Part shown: piece after piece, positions 40,974 to 50,158 of the stretch | How positions within the stretch are numbered: position 1 is the stretch's first letter | Layout: each line of letters starts with the position of its first letter | Source: JAZGGS01 sp963749485 | Lineage (GTDB): Bacteria > Bacteroidota > Ignavibacteria > Ignavibacteriales > Ignavibacteriaceae | Length of the DNA: 59,751 bases | Assembly (NCBI GenBank): GCA_963749485.1 | Contig: CAVVMV010000030.1 | Location: 1 to 59,751 of the forward strand | Direction: 5' to 3' | Notes under the pieces: generated by a model | Told to the model about the DNA's origin: nothing | The model's database searches: none | Seen by the model: only the letters and a program-made list of their open reading frames with translations | Made by a program: the position numbers and the translations under genes

Positions 40974-43900
40974 TCAAAATTTATAGTTGAGATATTTTTC
41001 TTTTAAAAGTTTCAGCTCCGAAATAATCTTTCTTATATAGCTTCTTAATACACGCGTTTGCGATATAATGTACTCGTCAATCAGTTCTTCATCGGAAGCT
41101 TTTTCAAGGTCGTAACAATACTCTGATATAGATTCAATTCCAAGAGTTAAAGTACTTCCCTTTAATTTATGAGTGTAGAACTTTAATTTTTCGAAGTTAT
41201 CATTTTCCACAGCAACTGTTATTTCATCAATAATAACCGGGAGATCTTTTAAATAAATATCGATCAGATCGATAAAAAATTCCAGGTCTTCCTGGTTTTG
41301 AATATCATTGAGAAAAGCAATATCATTTTCTTTAAGAATTTCAGTATCAATTTTATTGTCTTTAAAATCTGCAAGATGCTTTTCTCTTTCTTCCGCTACA
41401 ACAGCCAGCCATTTATCCAGCGCGGTTTCCAGTTCATCAATACGAATAGGTTTACTAATATAATCATCCATCCCTGCATCCATGCACAGTTCCCTATCGC
41501 CCAGCATTGAGTTTGCAGTCATCGCTATTATCTTTGGTCTGCTCTTATTTGTAGATAACTCCTTAATTTGCTTCGAGGCTTCCAATCCATCCATTTCGGG
41601 CATAAGCAGATCCATAAAAACAACATCGTAATCATTAGACTGTACTGCCTCAATAGCTTCGATGCCGTTTGAAGCCAGATCAGTGTGGTAACCTATTTTT
41701 TCGATTAATCGCAAAGCTACTTTCTGGTTAACGGGGTTATCTTCAACTAATAATATTTTTAATGATTCTTTATCTTTACCTGAAATTTCAACAGTTTCCG
41801 TCACAGCTTCTTTCTGTTCAACACTACCTTTCAACTTGTTAAACTGTGTTCTTAGTGTTTTATGTAAGTGCTGTCTCCTAATTGGTTTGGGATAAACTGA
41901 TATGAACTCATCATCGATGTCAGGAAGTAAATCTCGTGTTGTACCAATTGGTAAGATAATTATGATAGGGACGGGCGTTTTTGTAGCACGCTTACTAAGA
42001 TGACTAATAAGTTCTCCTGAATCAGGATCATCAGAATTAAAATCGATAATAATTCCATCATAGCTTGAATTATGTTTCTATGAATTCTCTAAGCTCAGTT
42101 GATTTATTAAAAGCAACGGTTTCCATGCCCCAATCCGCTAATTGATTACATATCACATTTAAGCAAGTTCTATTTTCCATTGCCACTACAATTTTTTTGC
42201 CTGAGAAAATAGGAAGTGATTCGTATAAATAAAATTTCGGATCGGAGGAGATTGCTTCCGCAACAATATTAAAATAAAATGTGGCACCTTTACCCATTTC
42301 GCTTTCCACCCACATACTTCCGTTCATAAGTTCTGCAAGTCTTTTACTTATAACTAATCCCAAACCCGTACCGCCGTAACTCCTGGATACAGAAGAATCT
42401 ACCTGGCTGAAAGATTTAAACAATCTATCCATCTTATCTTGAGGAATACCAATACCGGTATCCTTTACAGCAAATTGAATTTCATATTTTCTGAGGTCCA
42501 ATTTTTTAGAAGTAACAGCAATATAAATTTCGCCCTGGTCTGTAAATTTAACAGCATTGCTTATAAGATTTGTTAATATTTGTCTCAGTCTTGTGATATC
42601 ACTGTTAATGGCAAGCGGTGAGTGCTTATCGATTGAATAAATTAACTCTATTTTTTTCTCAATTGCTTTGGAAGATAGAAGATCGAGCGAATCTTCAATA
42701 CAATCTCTTAAATCGAATGGTTGGTTTTCAAGTTCAAGTCGTTCCGATTCAATTTTGGAAAAATCGAGAATGTCATTAATTATAACTAAAAGTTGTTCAC
42801 CGCTTAAACGTATCGTATTTACATACTCTTTTTGAACCTGATCAAGTACTGTGTCAAGGAGTAAACCAGTCATTCCTATTACCCCGTTCATAGGGGTTCT
42901 TATTTCATGACTCATAAGTGCAAGGAATTCACTTTTAGCTTTAGTTGCCTTTTCTGCATCCTTAAAAGCAGCATCGAGCTCCTTATTTTTTCTAATAAGT
43001 ACATCGCGGAAAAGGTTACGGCGGATGACTGCACCAAGCGTTGAAGCCATAGTGATAAGGATTGATTCTTCATCATCGCTCCAGGTTCTGTCTTCTTCCA
43101 TTTCATCAAAACCTATAAAACCCCAGTAAATTTCATCAATCATTATTGGTACAAGAATAATCGATTTTATATTTTTATCAACAAATACCCCACGTTGATT
43201 TTCAGGCAGCTCTGAAAGAATAAATCGGAGAGATATTCCTTTAGAAAAGTTTTCGTAAAACTCTAAAGAGGCAAACCTTGAATAAGAAATTTTCTGAAAT
43301 TCCGAATTCTTAATCTGTGTTTCAGTTCCTTCAGACGCCCATTCATAGATAAGACTAAAAAATCTTTCATCAGTTAATTGATCTAATTGATGCTGATAGA
43401 TATAAACCCTGTCTACATCTGCCGCAATGCCTAAAATTCGCAGTGCAAGGTTAAATCCTTGCTCCTGATCTTTTGAGGAAATCAGAGTCCGTGTCGCATC
43501 CGCTATACCTTGAAGCAGCCTGTCCTTCTTTTCAATTAATTTTTCATTCCTTTTCCTGGTTGTTATATCTCTAAAAATACTAAGTAAATATTTTTTATTG
43601 TTAATCCGGTGAATAAAAGAATTTGTAATTTCAAAAACTTTTACATCACCATTCCAGAGAAAACCTGTTGTTTCATATTTTGTTTTAATGTCGTCGTTTT
43701 TAAAATTATTAATGTATTTCCCAAGTATTCCTGGACCATATTCTTCGTTATAAATTATCGATATGGATCTTCCCTCCAATTCGTACCTTGTTTTGCTAAC
43801 CATATTTGCATAAGCATCGTTACACATATAAATATTCCCGTTCTCATCGGTAAGTCTCATTCCATCGTAGGAATTTTCCCAGACCGTTCTGAAAGTACTT

Positions 43901-44436
43901 TCGGAAGCTCTAAGTTTTTCTTCATCCGCAACCCGTTTGGTTATATCGCGAATGGAGCCTTGTCCAATTTTGTGACCTTTAACCTCTAATATTCTTCCTG
44001 TTATTTCCACCGGGATCAGGCTGCCGCTTTTATGAATCATGTTTGCGGTAAATACTATTTCTCTTTTTTCGCGGATAAGTTGAGACATTGATCTGAAGTA
44101 TTCAGACAACTTTCCCGGGGGAAGAAAATCTGCAAACGATCTCCCAATAATTTCTGATAACTTATATCCGAATAATTCTTCGCAGGAAGGACTTAGATAG
44201 ATGATTTTTCCGGTGGTTGAAATTCTAAACAAAACATCAAGGGAAGATTCGGTAAGTAATTTAAGGTTTGCGTTAATATCCCCTAATTTTAGTATCGATT
44301 CACTTAGTGAATCCAGAAAATCACTGTACTTTTCTGGTAATATATTCCTTTCAATAAGTTGATCTATCAACTCACGAAGATCTTTGTAGTCTTCGGGATT
44401 AATCGAATTAATATTTTCTCCCATTTTCTGATTCAC
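40974..44436 (-). CDS. hybrid sensor histidine kinase: PAS-PAS-GAF-HisKA-HATPase-REC-REC-HPt, one frame break
   Basis: A phosphorelay kinase of about 1,150 residues with no membrane span, so it is cytoplasmic. Two PAS domains (LFRISTTGKIIYLSPSCEEL and the second near 185-300), a GAF domain (about 310-470), HisKA with phospho-His in ALMSHEIRTPMNGVIGM, and an ATPase domain with NLISNAVKFT, DTGIGIPQDK and GGTGLGLVISK. Removing one base near 42078 continues it into a receiver-like domain (GIIIDFNSDDPDS), then a canonical receiver (ILLVEDNPVNQK, DVVFMDLLMPEMDG) and an HPt domain with His in FYTHKLKGST. No partner regulator with DNA-binding output is adjacent. Confidence 0.9.
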
Positions 44437-44666
44437 TCTATTAACAGACCCTAAATACTTTAGATTTATTCATCTATTATTACAATTTAATACTTTTATA
44501 TGAAAGTTTTAGGCGATTAGCAAATCAACCGCAATCTAAAAATCCAGCTTGCTAATACCAATTTTAGTTTTGAATCCGCTAAGAGCGTGAATCATTCCTT
44601 GCTTACATTTTACCATTTATCTAAGTTAGAAGGACATTTTTAAATCGTTTTTAAGGAAATTTAAGT

Positions 44667-45849
44667 ATGAAGAGAACAATTGTAACTATGCCGGGAGATG
44701 GTATTGGAAAAATAGTATTACAGGAATCTTTAAGAGTACTTGAATCTGCTGGTTTTAAAGCAGAATATATTCACGGCGATATTGGTTGGGAATTTTGGTG
44801 CAAGGAAGGGAACGCTCTTCCGCAAAGAACAATAGATTTGTTAGAAAAACATAAAATTGGTTTGTTCGGTGCTATAACAAGTAAACCGAAGGATGCTGCT
44901 GTAATGGAACTTGATCCATCGCTGAAGGATAAAGGTTTAGTTTATTTTAGTCCTATTGTTGGATTAAGACAGCATTTTAATTTGGATAAATGCATTCGTC
45001 CCTGTCAATCATTTAAAGGTAATCCTCTTAATTTTATAAGAAGAGATGCTAAAAGCGGTTTTGAAGAACCATTAGTAAATGCAGTGATCTTCCGCCAAAA
45101 CACCGAAGGATTATATGCAGGAGTTGAATGGACTAATCCACCAAAAATAGTCCGCGATGCATTGGAAACTCATCCAAAAATGAAAGCATTTAAACACGTT
45201 CCAAGTGATGAAATGGCAATCTCTACAAGAATTGTTTCTAAAAACGGATGCACAAGAATTATTAAAGCCGGATTTGAATATGCAAAGAAATTTGGTTATA
45301 AAAATGTTACTGTTTGTGAAAAACCAAACGTGCTTAAGAGAAACTTCCGGAATGATGTACAAAATTGCAAAAGAAGTTGCAAAAGATTATCCGGATATCG
45401 AATTGTGGGATACAAACATTGATGCACAAATGATGTGGTTAACAAAAAATCCGGAAACGTATGGTGTATTAGTTGCGGAAAATATGTTTGGCGATATAAT
45501 CAGTGATGGCTTTGCAGGCTTGGTTGGCGGTCTCGGATTTGCCTGCAGTGCTAATATAGGTGATGAAGTTGCTGTTTTCGAACCGACCCATGGTTCCGCT
45601 CCAAAATATGCTGATCTTAATCCATCAATTGTGAATCCAATTGCCATGTTTTTAAGTGCATGTATGATGTTGGATTATATTGGGGAACAAGAAATTGCTA
45701 GTAAAATAAGGTTAGCAATTGCTAAAGTTGTGGAAGAAGGAAAAGTTAAATCGTACGATATGATGAAATTAAAAGGAAGTGCTGAAGCAATTACAAAAGG
45801 TGCTGCAACTACTGAACAGATAACCGATGCTGTTATAAGCAAGTTATAA
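44667..45849 (+). CDS. isocitrate dehydrogenase (isocitrate/isopropylmalate dehydrogenase family), one frame break
   Basis: A beta-decarboxylating dehydrogenase of about 393 residues. It begins RTIVTMPGDGIGKIVLQESL. The substrate loop is NLDKCIRPCQSFKGNP, followed by AVIFRQNTEGLYAGVEW. Removing one A near 45337 gives CEKPNVLRETSGMMYKIAKE, then LVAENMFGDIISDGFAGL and AVFEPTHGSAPKYADLNPSI. I prefer isocitrate over isopropylmalate because an aconitase-type gene and citrate lyase genes follow; 3-isopropylmalate dehydrogenase cannot be excluded by motifs alone. A good AAGGA precedes the ATG. It leads the citrate operon and faces the hybrid kinase across a 230-base spacer. Confidence 0.82.
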
Positions 45850-45855
45850 ATATTT

Positions 45856-45930
45856 GTCATTCTGAGCGCAGCGAAGAATCTTTTCTATTAGTAACACGAT
45901 TCTTCACTCACTTAACTCGTTCAGATTGAC
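45856..45930. repeat. imperfect inverted repeat, dispersed-repeat type
   Basis: Starts 7 bases after the isocitrate dehydrogenase stop. The left arm GTCATTCTGA-GCG...GAAGAATC (45856-45880) and the right arm GATTCTTCACT...CAGATTGAC (45898-45930) are imperfect reverse complements around an 18-base loop. Sequences like the left arm are known as frequent intergenic repeats in many bacterial genomes. Transcribed, it would fold into a long hairpin. It has no coding potential and fills most of the 105-base spacer. Confidence 0.6.
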
Positions 45931-45954
45931 TGCAATAAAATCAGAGGATTTAAA

Positions 45955-46489
45955 ATGCGAGACAAAGTAAAAAAAATATGGCCGGAAATTGAATGGATAA
46001 AAGATAAAGAACTAAAAGAAAAAACTCTTGATTGCTGGGTTTATGCAGTTGAGAAGAGCGTACTCACTCCTGAAGACCTGGAAGTTATTCCTTTTTCTCT
46101 TCTTATAAAAGATTGCAAAGTATCTTTTATGAATCATAAACGTACTTGCGTTCAGCTATCTGTTGATATTGCAAATCGGATGAAAGAAAACTTTGGTGAT
46201 GAAATTCAAATAAATATGGATTTACTTATTGCCGGAGCAATATTAATTGATGTAGGGAAACTTTTAGAGTATGATAAAGTAGATGGAAAACTTAGCAACA
46301 AGCAAAGCTGGTAAATTGTTAAGGCATCCATTCAGCGGTGTTGCTCTCGCTGATAGATTTGATCTGCCACCGGAAGTACAGCATATAATTGCTTATCATG
46401 CTAAAGAAGGAGATCTTGCAAAGAGAAGTGTGGAAGCAATCATAGTTCACCATGCAGATTTTGTCAGTTTCGAACCGTTCAAGGAATAA
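45955..46489 (+). CDS. HD-domain phosphohydrolase-like protein, one frame break
   Basis: A soluble protein of about 178 residues. The HD-superfamily layout is visible: FMNHKRTCVQLSVDIA (first His), LIAGAILIDVGK (second motif with Ile-Asp in place of His-Asp), RHPFSGVALADRF, YHAKEGD and HHADFVSFEP. Removing one A near 46297 joins the halves as KLATSKAGKLLRHPFSG. The HD pair itself is thus altered, so metal-dependent hydrolysis is not certain. It starts 25 bases after the repeat and ends four bases before the aconitase gene, so it belongs to the operon. Its role in citrate metabolism is unknown. Confidence 0.72.
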
Positions 46490-46492
46490 ATA

Positions 46493-48503
46493 ATGTCTCA
46501 AACCTTAATAGAAAAAATAGCACAAAAATTTGCTGTAGGATTATCACCTGATCACGAAGTTCATTCTGGTGACTATATTATGTTTCAACCAGCTTATGTG
46601 ATGACTCACGATAATACCGGCGCTGTTATTCCTAAATTCAAATCAATTGGAGCAACAAAACTTTTTAATCCCCGGCAAGTTGTTCACACACTTGATCATA
46701 ATGTGCAAGATAAAAGTGAAAAGAATTTAGAGAAGTATAAAAGATATTGAAGAATTTTCTAAATCAATGGGTGCAGATTTCTATCCTGCAGGAAGAGGCA
46801 TTGGTCATCAAATAATGTGTGAAGAAGGTTATGCTTTCCCGGGAACAATGGCAGTTGCATCCGATAGCCACTCAAATATGTACGGAGGGCTTGGATGCTT
46901 AGGCACTCCCATTGTAAGAACTGATGCCGCTGCAATATGGGCAACCGGAAGAACGTGGTGGAAAGTTCCTCCAATTGCAAAAGTTGAACTTCAAGGTAAA
47001 TTAAAAAACGGTGTAACAGGCAAAGATGTGATCATCGCTCTTTGCGGACACTTTAACAAGGATGAAGTTTTAAATCACGCAATAGAATTTGTAGGTGAAG
47101 GCGTAAAGAATTTATCTGTTGAAGAAAGATTAACTATTGCAAACATGACCACCGAGTGGGGAGCTCTTGCGGGTGTCTTCCCAGTTGATGAGATCACAAT
47201 AGGATGGTTGAAGAAGAGAAATGAATTTATATTGAAAAGAGGATTGGAAGGTGTTCCATCGGATAAAGACCTGCCTGACGGCAAGGCAGGTGGAAACGGT
47301 AATCATCCAAGAATTAATGAAAGCAAAATTTCCGAGTTAGAATCTAATATTCCTCAAGCAGATGAAAACGCTTTTTACAGCAAAGAGATTAAAATTGATT
47401 TATCATCAATCGAACCTTATGCAGCAGGACCAAACTCAGTTAAAGTGATGAACTCAATTTCTGAATTGAAGAAGCAAAATATAAAAATTGATAAAGCTTA
47501 TCTTGTTTCTTGTGTAAACAGCAGGTTGCAGGATTTAAAAGAAGCCGCTGCAGTTGTGAAAGATAAGAAGGTAGCTGATGGAGTTGAGTTTTATATTGCT
47601 GCCGCATCAAGCGAAGTACAGCAGGAAAGTGAAAAGTTAGGTTATTGGCAGACTCTAATTGAATCAGGCGCAATACCACTTCCTCCCGGATGTGGACCGT
47701 GTATTGGTTTGGGAGTAGGATTACTTGAAGATGGCGAAGTTGGTATCTCTGCAACAAACAGGAACTTTAAAGGAAGAATGGGCTCACCTGATGCAAAAGC
47801 ATATCTTGCTTCCCCGGCAGTTGTTGCCGCTTCTGCAATTTCCGGTAAGATTGACCTGCCTGCCGGACAGGCAGGTTTTGAAACAAGACTGAGCACCTTA
47901 ACATCAATGCTGAGATTAAAACCAATAATAAAACCGCAAGCGAAAAAAACCGGTATTAAAATATTAAATGGATTTCCAAAAGCAATCGAAGGAGATTTGC
48001 TTTTTTGCTACCAGGATAATCTTAATACAGATGGTATTTATCCCGGTAAGTACACCTACATTGATGACTTTACTGCTGAACAACAAGCAGAAGTTGTTAT
48101 GGAAAACTATGATCCTGAGTTTGTTAATATTGCAAGTAAAGGTGATGTAGTTGCAGGAGGATTTAATTTTGGAACTGGAAGTTCAAGAGAACAAGCTGCA
48201 ACTTCATTAAAGTATAAAGGAATTTCTTGTGTAATTGCCGGTTCGTTCAGCGAGACTTATAAACGCAATGCAATTAACAATGGTTTTTTGATTATTGATT
48301 GCCCTGAGCTCACTTCTGATCTTAAAGAGGAATTTGGAACTGATAAACTAACAGTTCAATCAAATAAAAAAGTAAAAATAAATTTTGAAAATTCTCTGAT
48401 CACTTATAATGATAAGAACTATTCTATCGACCCTGTTGGTGAAGCCGCACAGGAATTGATAGTTGATGGTGGCTTGGAAAATTGGGTTAAGAAGAATTTA
48501 TAA
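46493..48503 (+). CDS. aconitase-family hydratase (large and swivelling domains fused), one frame break
   Basis: A [4Fe-4S] hydro-lyase of about 669 residues that should interconvert citrate and isocitrate here. Removing one A near 46740 gives KYKDIEEFSKSMGADFYPAG. Motifs: GTMAVASDSHSNMYGGLG, the cluster ligands in AYLVSCVNSRLQDL and LPPGCGPCIGLGVGL, ISATNRNFKGRMGS, AASAISGKI, then the swivel domain with GFNFGTGSSREQAATSLKYK. The fused layout resembles homoaconitase/aconitase X-independent types; homoaconitase or isopropylmalate isomerase are alternatives. Two palindrome copies lie in frame at 47269 and 47854, in linker regions. It sits between the HD gene and MmgE/PrpD. Confidence 0.85.
47269..47291. 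repeat. palindromic element A, in frame inside aconitase
   Basis: Arms ACCTGCCT and AGGCAGGT are exact reverse complements around the seven-base core GACGGCA. It lies in the aconitase frame and encodes D-L-P-D-G-K-A-G between ...GVPSDK and GNGNHP. The surrounding segment is a variable linker. It is clearly the same element as the copy at 47854. Confidence 0.8.
47854..47876. repeat. palindromic element B, in frame inside aconitase
   Basis: Arms ACCTGCCTG and CAGGCAGGT pair perfectly around a five-base core. It encodes D-L-P-A-G-Q-A-G directly after AASAISGKI, where the catalytic domain ends and the linker to the swivel domain begins. Phase and peptide match element A; the codons start one base before the palindrome in both. 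Confidence 0.82.
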
Positions 48504-48507
48504 TAAT

Positions 48508-48565
48508 CTTCATCCCGAACTTATTTCGGGATCTTCAAAAGATTCTGAAATAAATTCAGAATGAC
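48508..48565. repeat. double-hairpin intergenic repeat
   Basis: Two back-to-back perfect hairpins: ATCCCGAA/TTCGGGAT with a five-base loop (48512-48532) and ATTCTGAA/TTCAGAAT with a five-base loop (48542-48562). It begins a few bases after the aconitase stop. There is no T-run, so it is not a normal terminator. It resembles dispersed repeats seen in many Bacteroidota-type genomes. Confidence 0.65.
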
Positions 48566-48586
48566 TTAAAAATCAAAAGAATTTAA

Positions 48587-48649
48587 ATGCAAAAATCAAT
48601 CTCGCGCCAAATAGCTGAACCTGTCTGCCGACAGGCAGGTTGGCAATAA
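48587..48649 (+). pseudogene. remnant of a second MmgE/PrpD gene start, interrupted by palindrome C
   Basis: A 20-codon frame from ATG 48587 begins MQKSISRQIAE. The true gene 84 bases on begins MNKSISRTISE. Eight of eleven residues agree while most codons differ at third positions (TCA/TCT, ATC/ATA, TCG/TCA, CGC/AGA), the pattern of two old coding copies and not of a recent duplication. Right after the Glu codon palindrome C intrudes and the frame stops. I read it as the stump of a paralogue; a short leader peptide is the alternative. Confidence 0.45.
48619..48640. repeat. palindromic element C, upstream of MmgE/PrpD gene
   Basis: ACCTGTCTG and CAGGCAGGT with a short core, one mismatch in the arms; 22 bases and the same family as elements A and B. 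It lies outside any intact gene, 31 bases before the MmgE/PrpD start and directly after the codons of the truncated start at 48587. Its phase relative to that stump differs from the phase of A and B in aconitase. Confidence 0.75.
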
Positions 48650-48670
48650 ATCTATTGCGAAGGTAAATAA

Positions 48671-50106
48671 ATGAATAAATCTATATCAAGAACAATCTCT
48701 GAATTCGCGGTAAAACTTAAATACGAAGACTTACCAAAAGAAGTAGTTAACGAAGTAAAAAGATATCTGTATGATTCAATTGGCTGTGCTTACGGCGGAT
48801 ATCATACAAAGGATGTAAACATCTTAAGAGATATTTACAAAGATATGGCAGGGAAAGAAGAAGCAACCCTTATCGGTTTCGGTGATAAAATTCCTGCTGT
48901 AAATGCAACGCTTGATAAACTCATTAATGATTCGTGCACTTGATTTTAATGATATATACTGGAAAGAAGATCCATCACATCCATCAGATTTAATTCCTGC
49001 AGCGACTTTCAGTAGGTGAAATGGTTGGTGCATCGATGAAGGAAGTAATTACAGCAATCGTCCTTGCTTACGAGTTTGAGCAAAGGTTATGTTTGTTTGC
49101 TACTCCGGGAGTTCGTGAACGCAAATGGCATCATGCAACATTAACACAGTTTGTTTCTCCGATTGTTGCAGGAAAAATGTTAGGATTAAATGAAGACCAA
49201 ATGGTAAATGCAATTGGTATCAGCGGAAGCCACAATCATACAATCGGCTGCCCAACTGCAGGTAAATTAACCATGATGAAAAACACTGTTGATCCAATGG
49301 CAGTGCAGAGTGGAGTCTTTGCTGCATTGATGGCAAAGAAGGGATACAGCGGAACCGAAGCAGTGTTTGAGGGCAAAGAAGGATTTATGGATACTTTCCT
49401 CGGATATAATGCTAAGGAACAAAAAGTTGAAGCTCTTAAAATGCAGGGAAGAGATGGGCTGAGTGAATGGGCATGGGATATAGATGCTTTGGTTGGCGGA
49501 CTTGGAGATAGTTATAAAATATTGGAATGCAGCATGAAAGCTTTTCCTACAGAAGCATTAACTCATACTCATCTATCTGCAACTCTAAAAGTTGTAACAT
49601 CTAACAATATCAGTTATGACCAGATAGAGACCGTAACTTTAACGACGCTTGCACAAGCTTATGATATTCTTTTTGATCCGCACAAATACAGACCTGAATC
49701 GAGAGAAACGGCGGATCACTCACTCCCGTATTGTATCGCCTGCGCTTTGGTTGATCATAAAATTACAACTCAATCCTTCTCAGATGAAAAATTAAAAGAT
49801 CCAAGAATCTGGGAAGTGATTGATAAAATTAAGGGCGAACCATCACAAGAATTTGAAAAGATGTTCCCTGCAAAACAGCCAAGCAAAGTTGTAGTAAAAA
49901 CAAAAGATGGTAAAGAGTTTTCAGAATATCTCGAATATCCAAAAGGCGACCCGAGAGAACCGATGACAATGGAAGATCTTGATAATAAGTTTGAAGGATT
50001 ATCAGAAAAACTTCTTGCAACAGGAAGAAGAAAAGAAGTTAAAGAGGCAATATTTAATGCTGAACACTTAACAGCAAAAGAATTTATGAAGAAATTAAAC
50101 GTTTAA
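48671..50106 (+). CDS. MmgE/PrpD family protein, frame broken twice
   Basis: A member of the 2-methylcitrate dehydratase / cis-aconitate decarboxylase / iminodisuccinate epimerase fold family, about 480 residues. Start NKSISRTISEFAVKLKYEDL and YLYDSIGCAYGGY are typical. After frame changes near 48932 and 49007 it runs VRALDFNDIYWKEDPSHPSD, LATPGVRERKWHHATLTQF, GISGSHNHTIGCPTAGKL, and the late KAFPTEALTHTHLSA. The first break may be a small deletion, not one base. The family makes or uses C6 tricarboxylates, so a second hydratase acting on citrate, methylcitrate or cis-aconitate is plausible. It sits between aconitase and citrate lyase genes. Confidence 0.85.
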
Positions 50107-50115
50107 ATTCATCTT

Positions 50116-50141
50116 TCATTGCGAACAGAGTGAAGCATTCT
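50116..50141. repeat. degenerate short repeat in the PrpD-CitDE spacer
   Basis: TCATTGCGAACAGAGTGAAG followed by CATTCT resembles a dispersed repeat of the form TCATTGCGA-GnnA-GTGAAGCAATCT and, more distantly, the left arm at 45856. It fills half of the 52-base spacer. This similarity is judged by eye and is weak. Confidence 0.35.
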
Positions 50142-50158
50142 TTATTTAAAGGCATAAA

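Noticed and set aside
44667..45849. 3-isopropylmalate dehydrogenase (leucine pathway) for the first operon gene
   Set aside because: Downstream genes are citrate lyase subunits and not leuA/leuC/leuD. The family cannot be fully resolved by motifs, so this remains a minor alternative.
47269..47291. Palindrome in aconitase read as a terminator or attenuator
   Set aside because: It has no T-run, lies in frame in the middle of an otherwise continuous domain structure and recurs in the same phase.
45856..48640. CRISPR array made of the repeats in the citrate operon
   Set aside because: The repeats are of different families, not evenly spaced and have genes, not spacers, between them.
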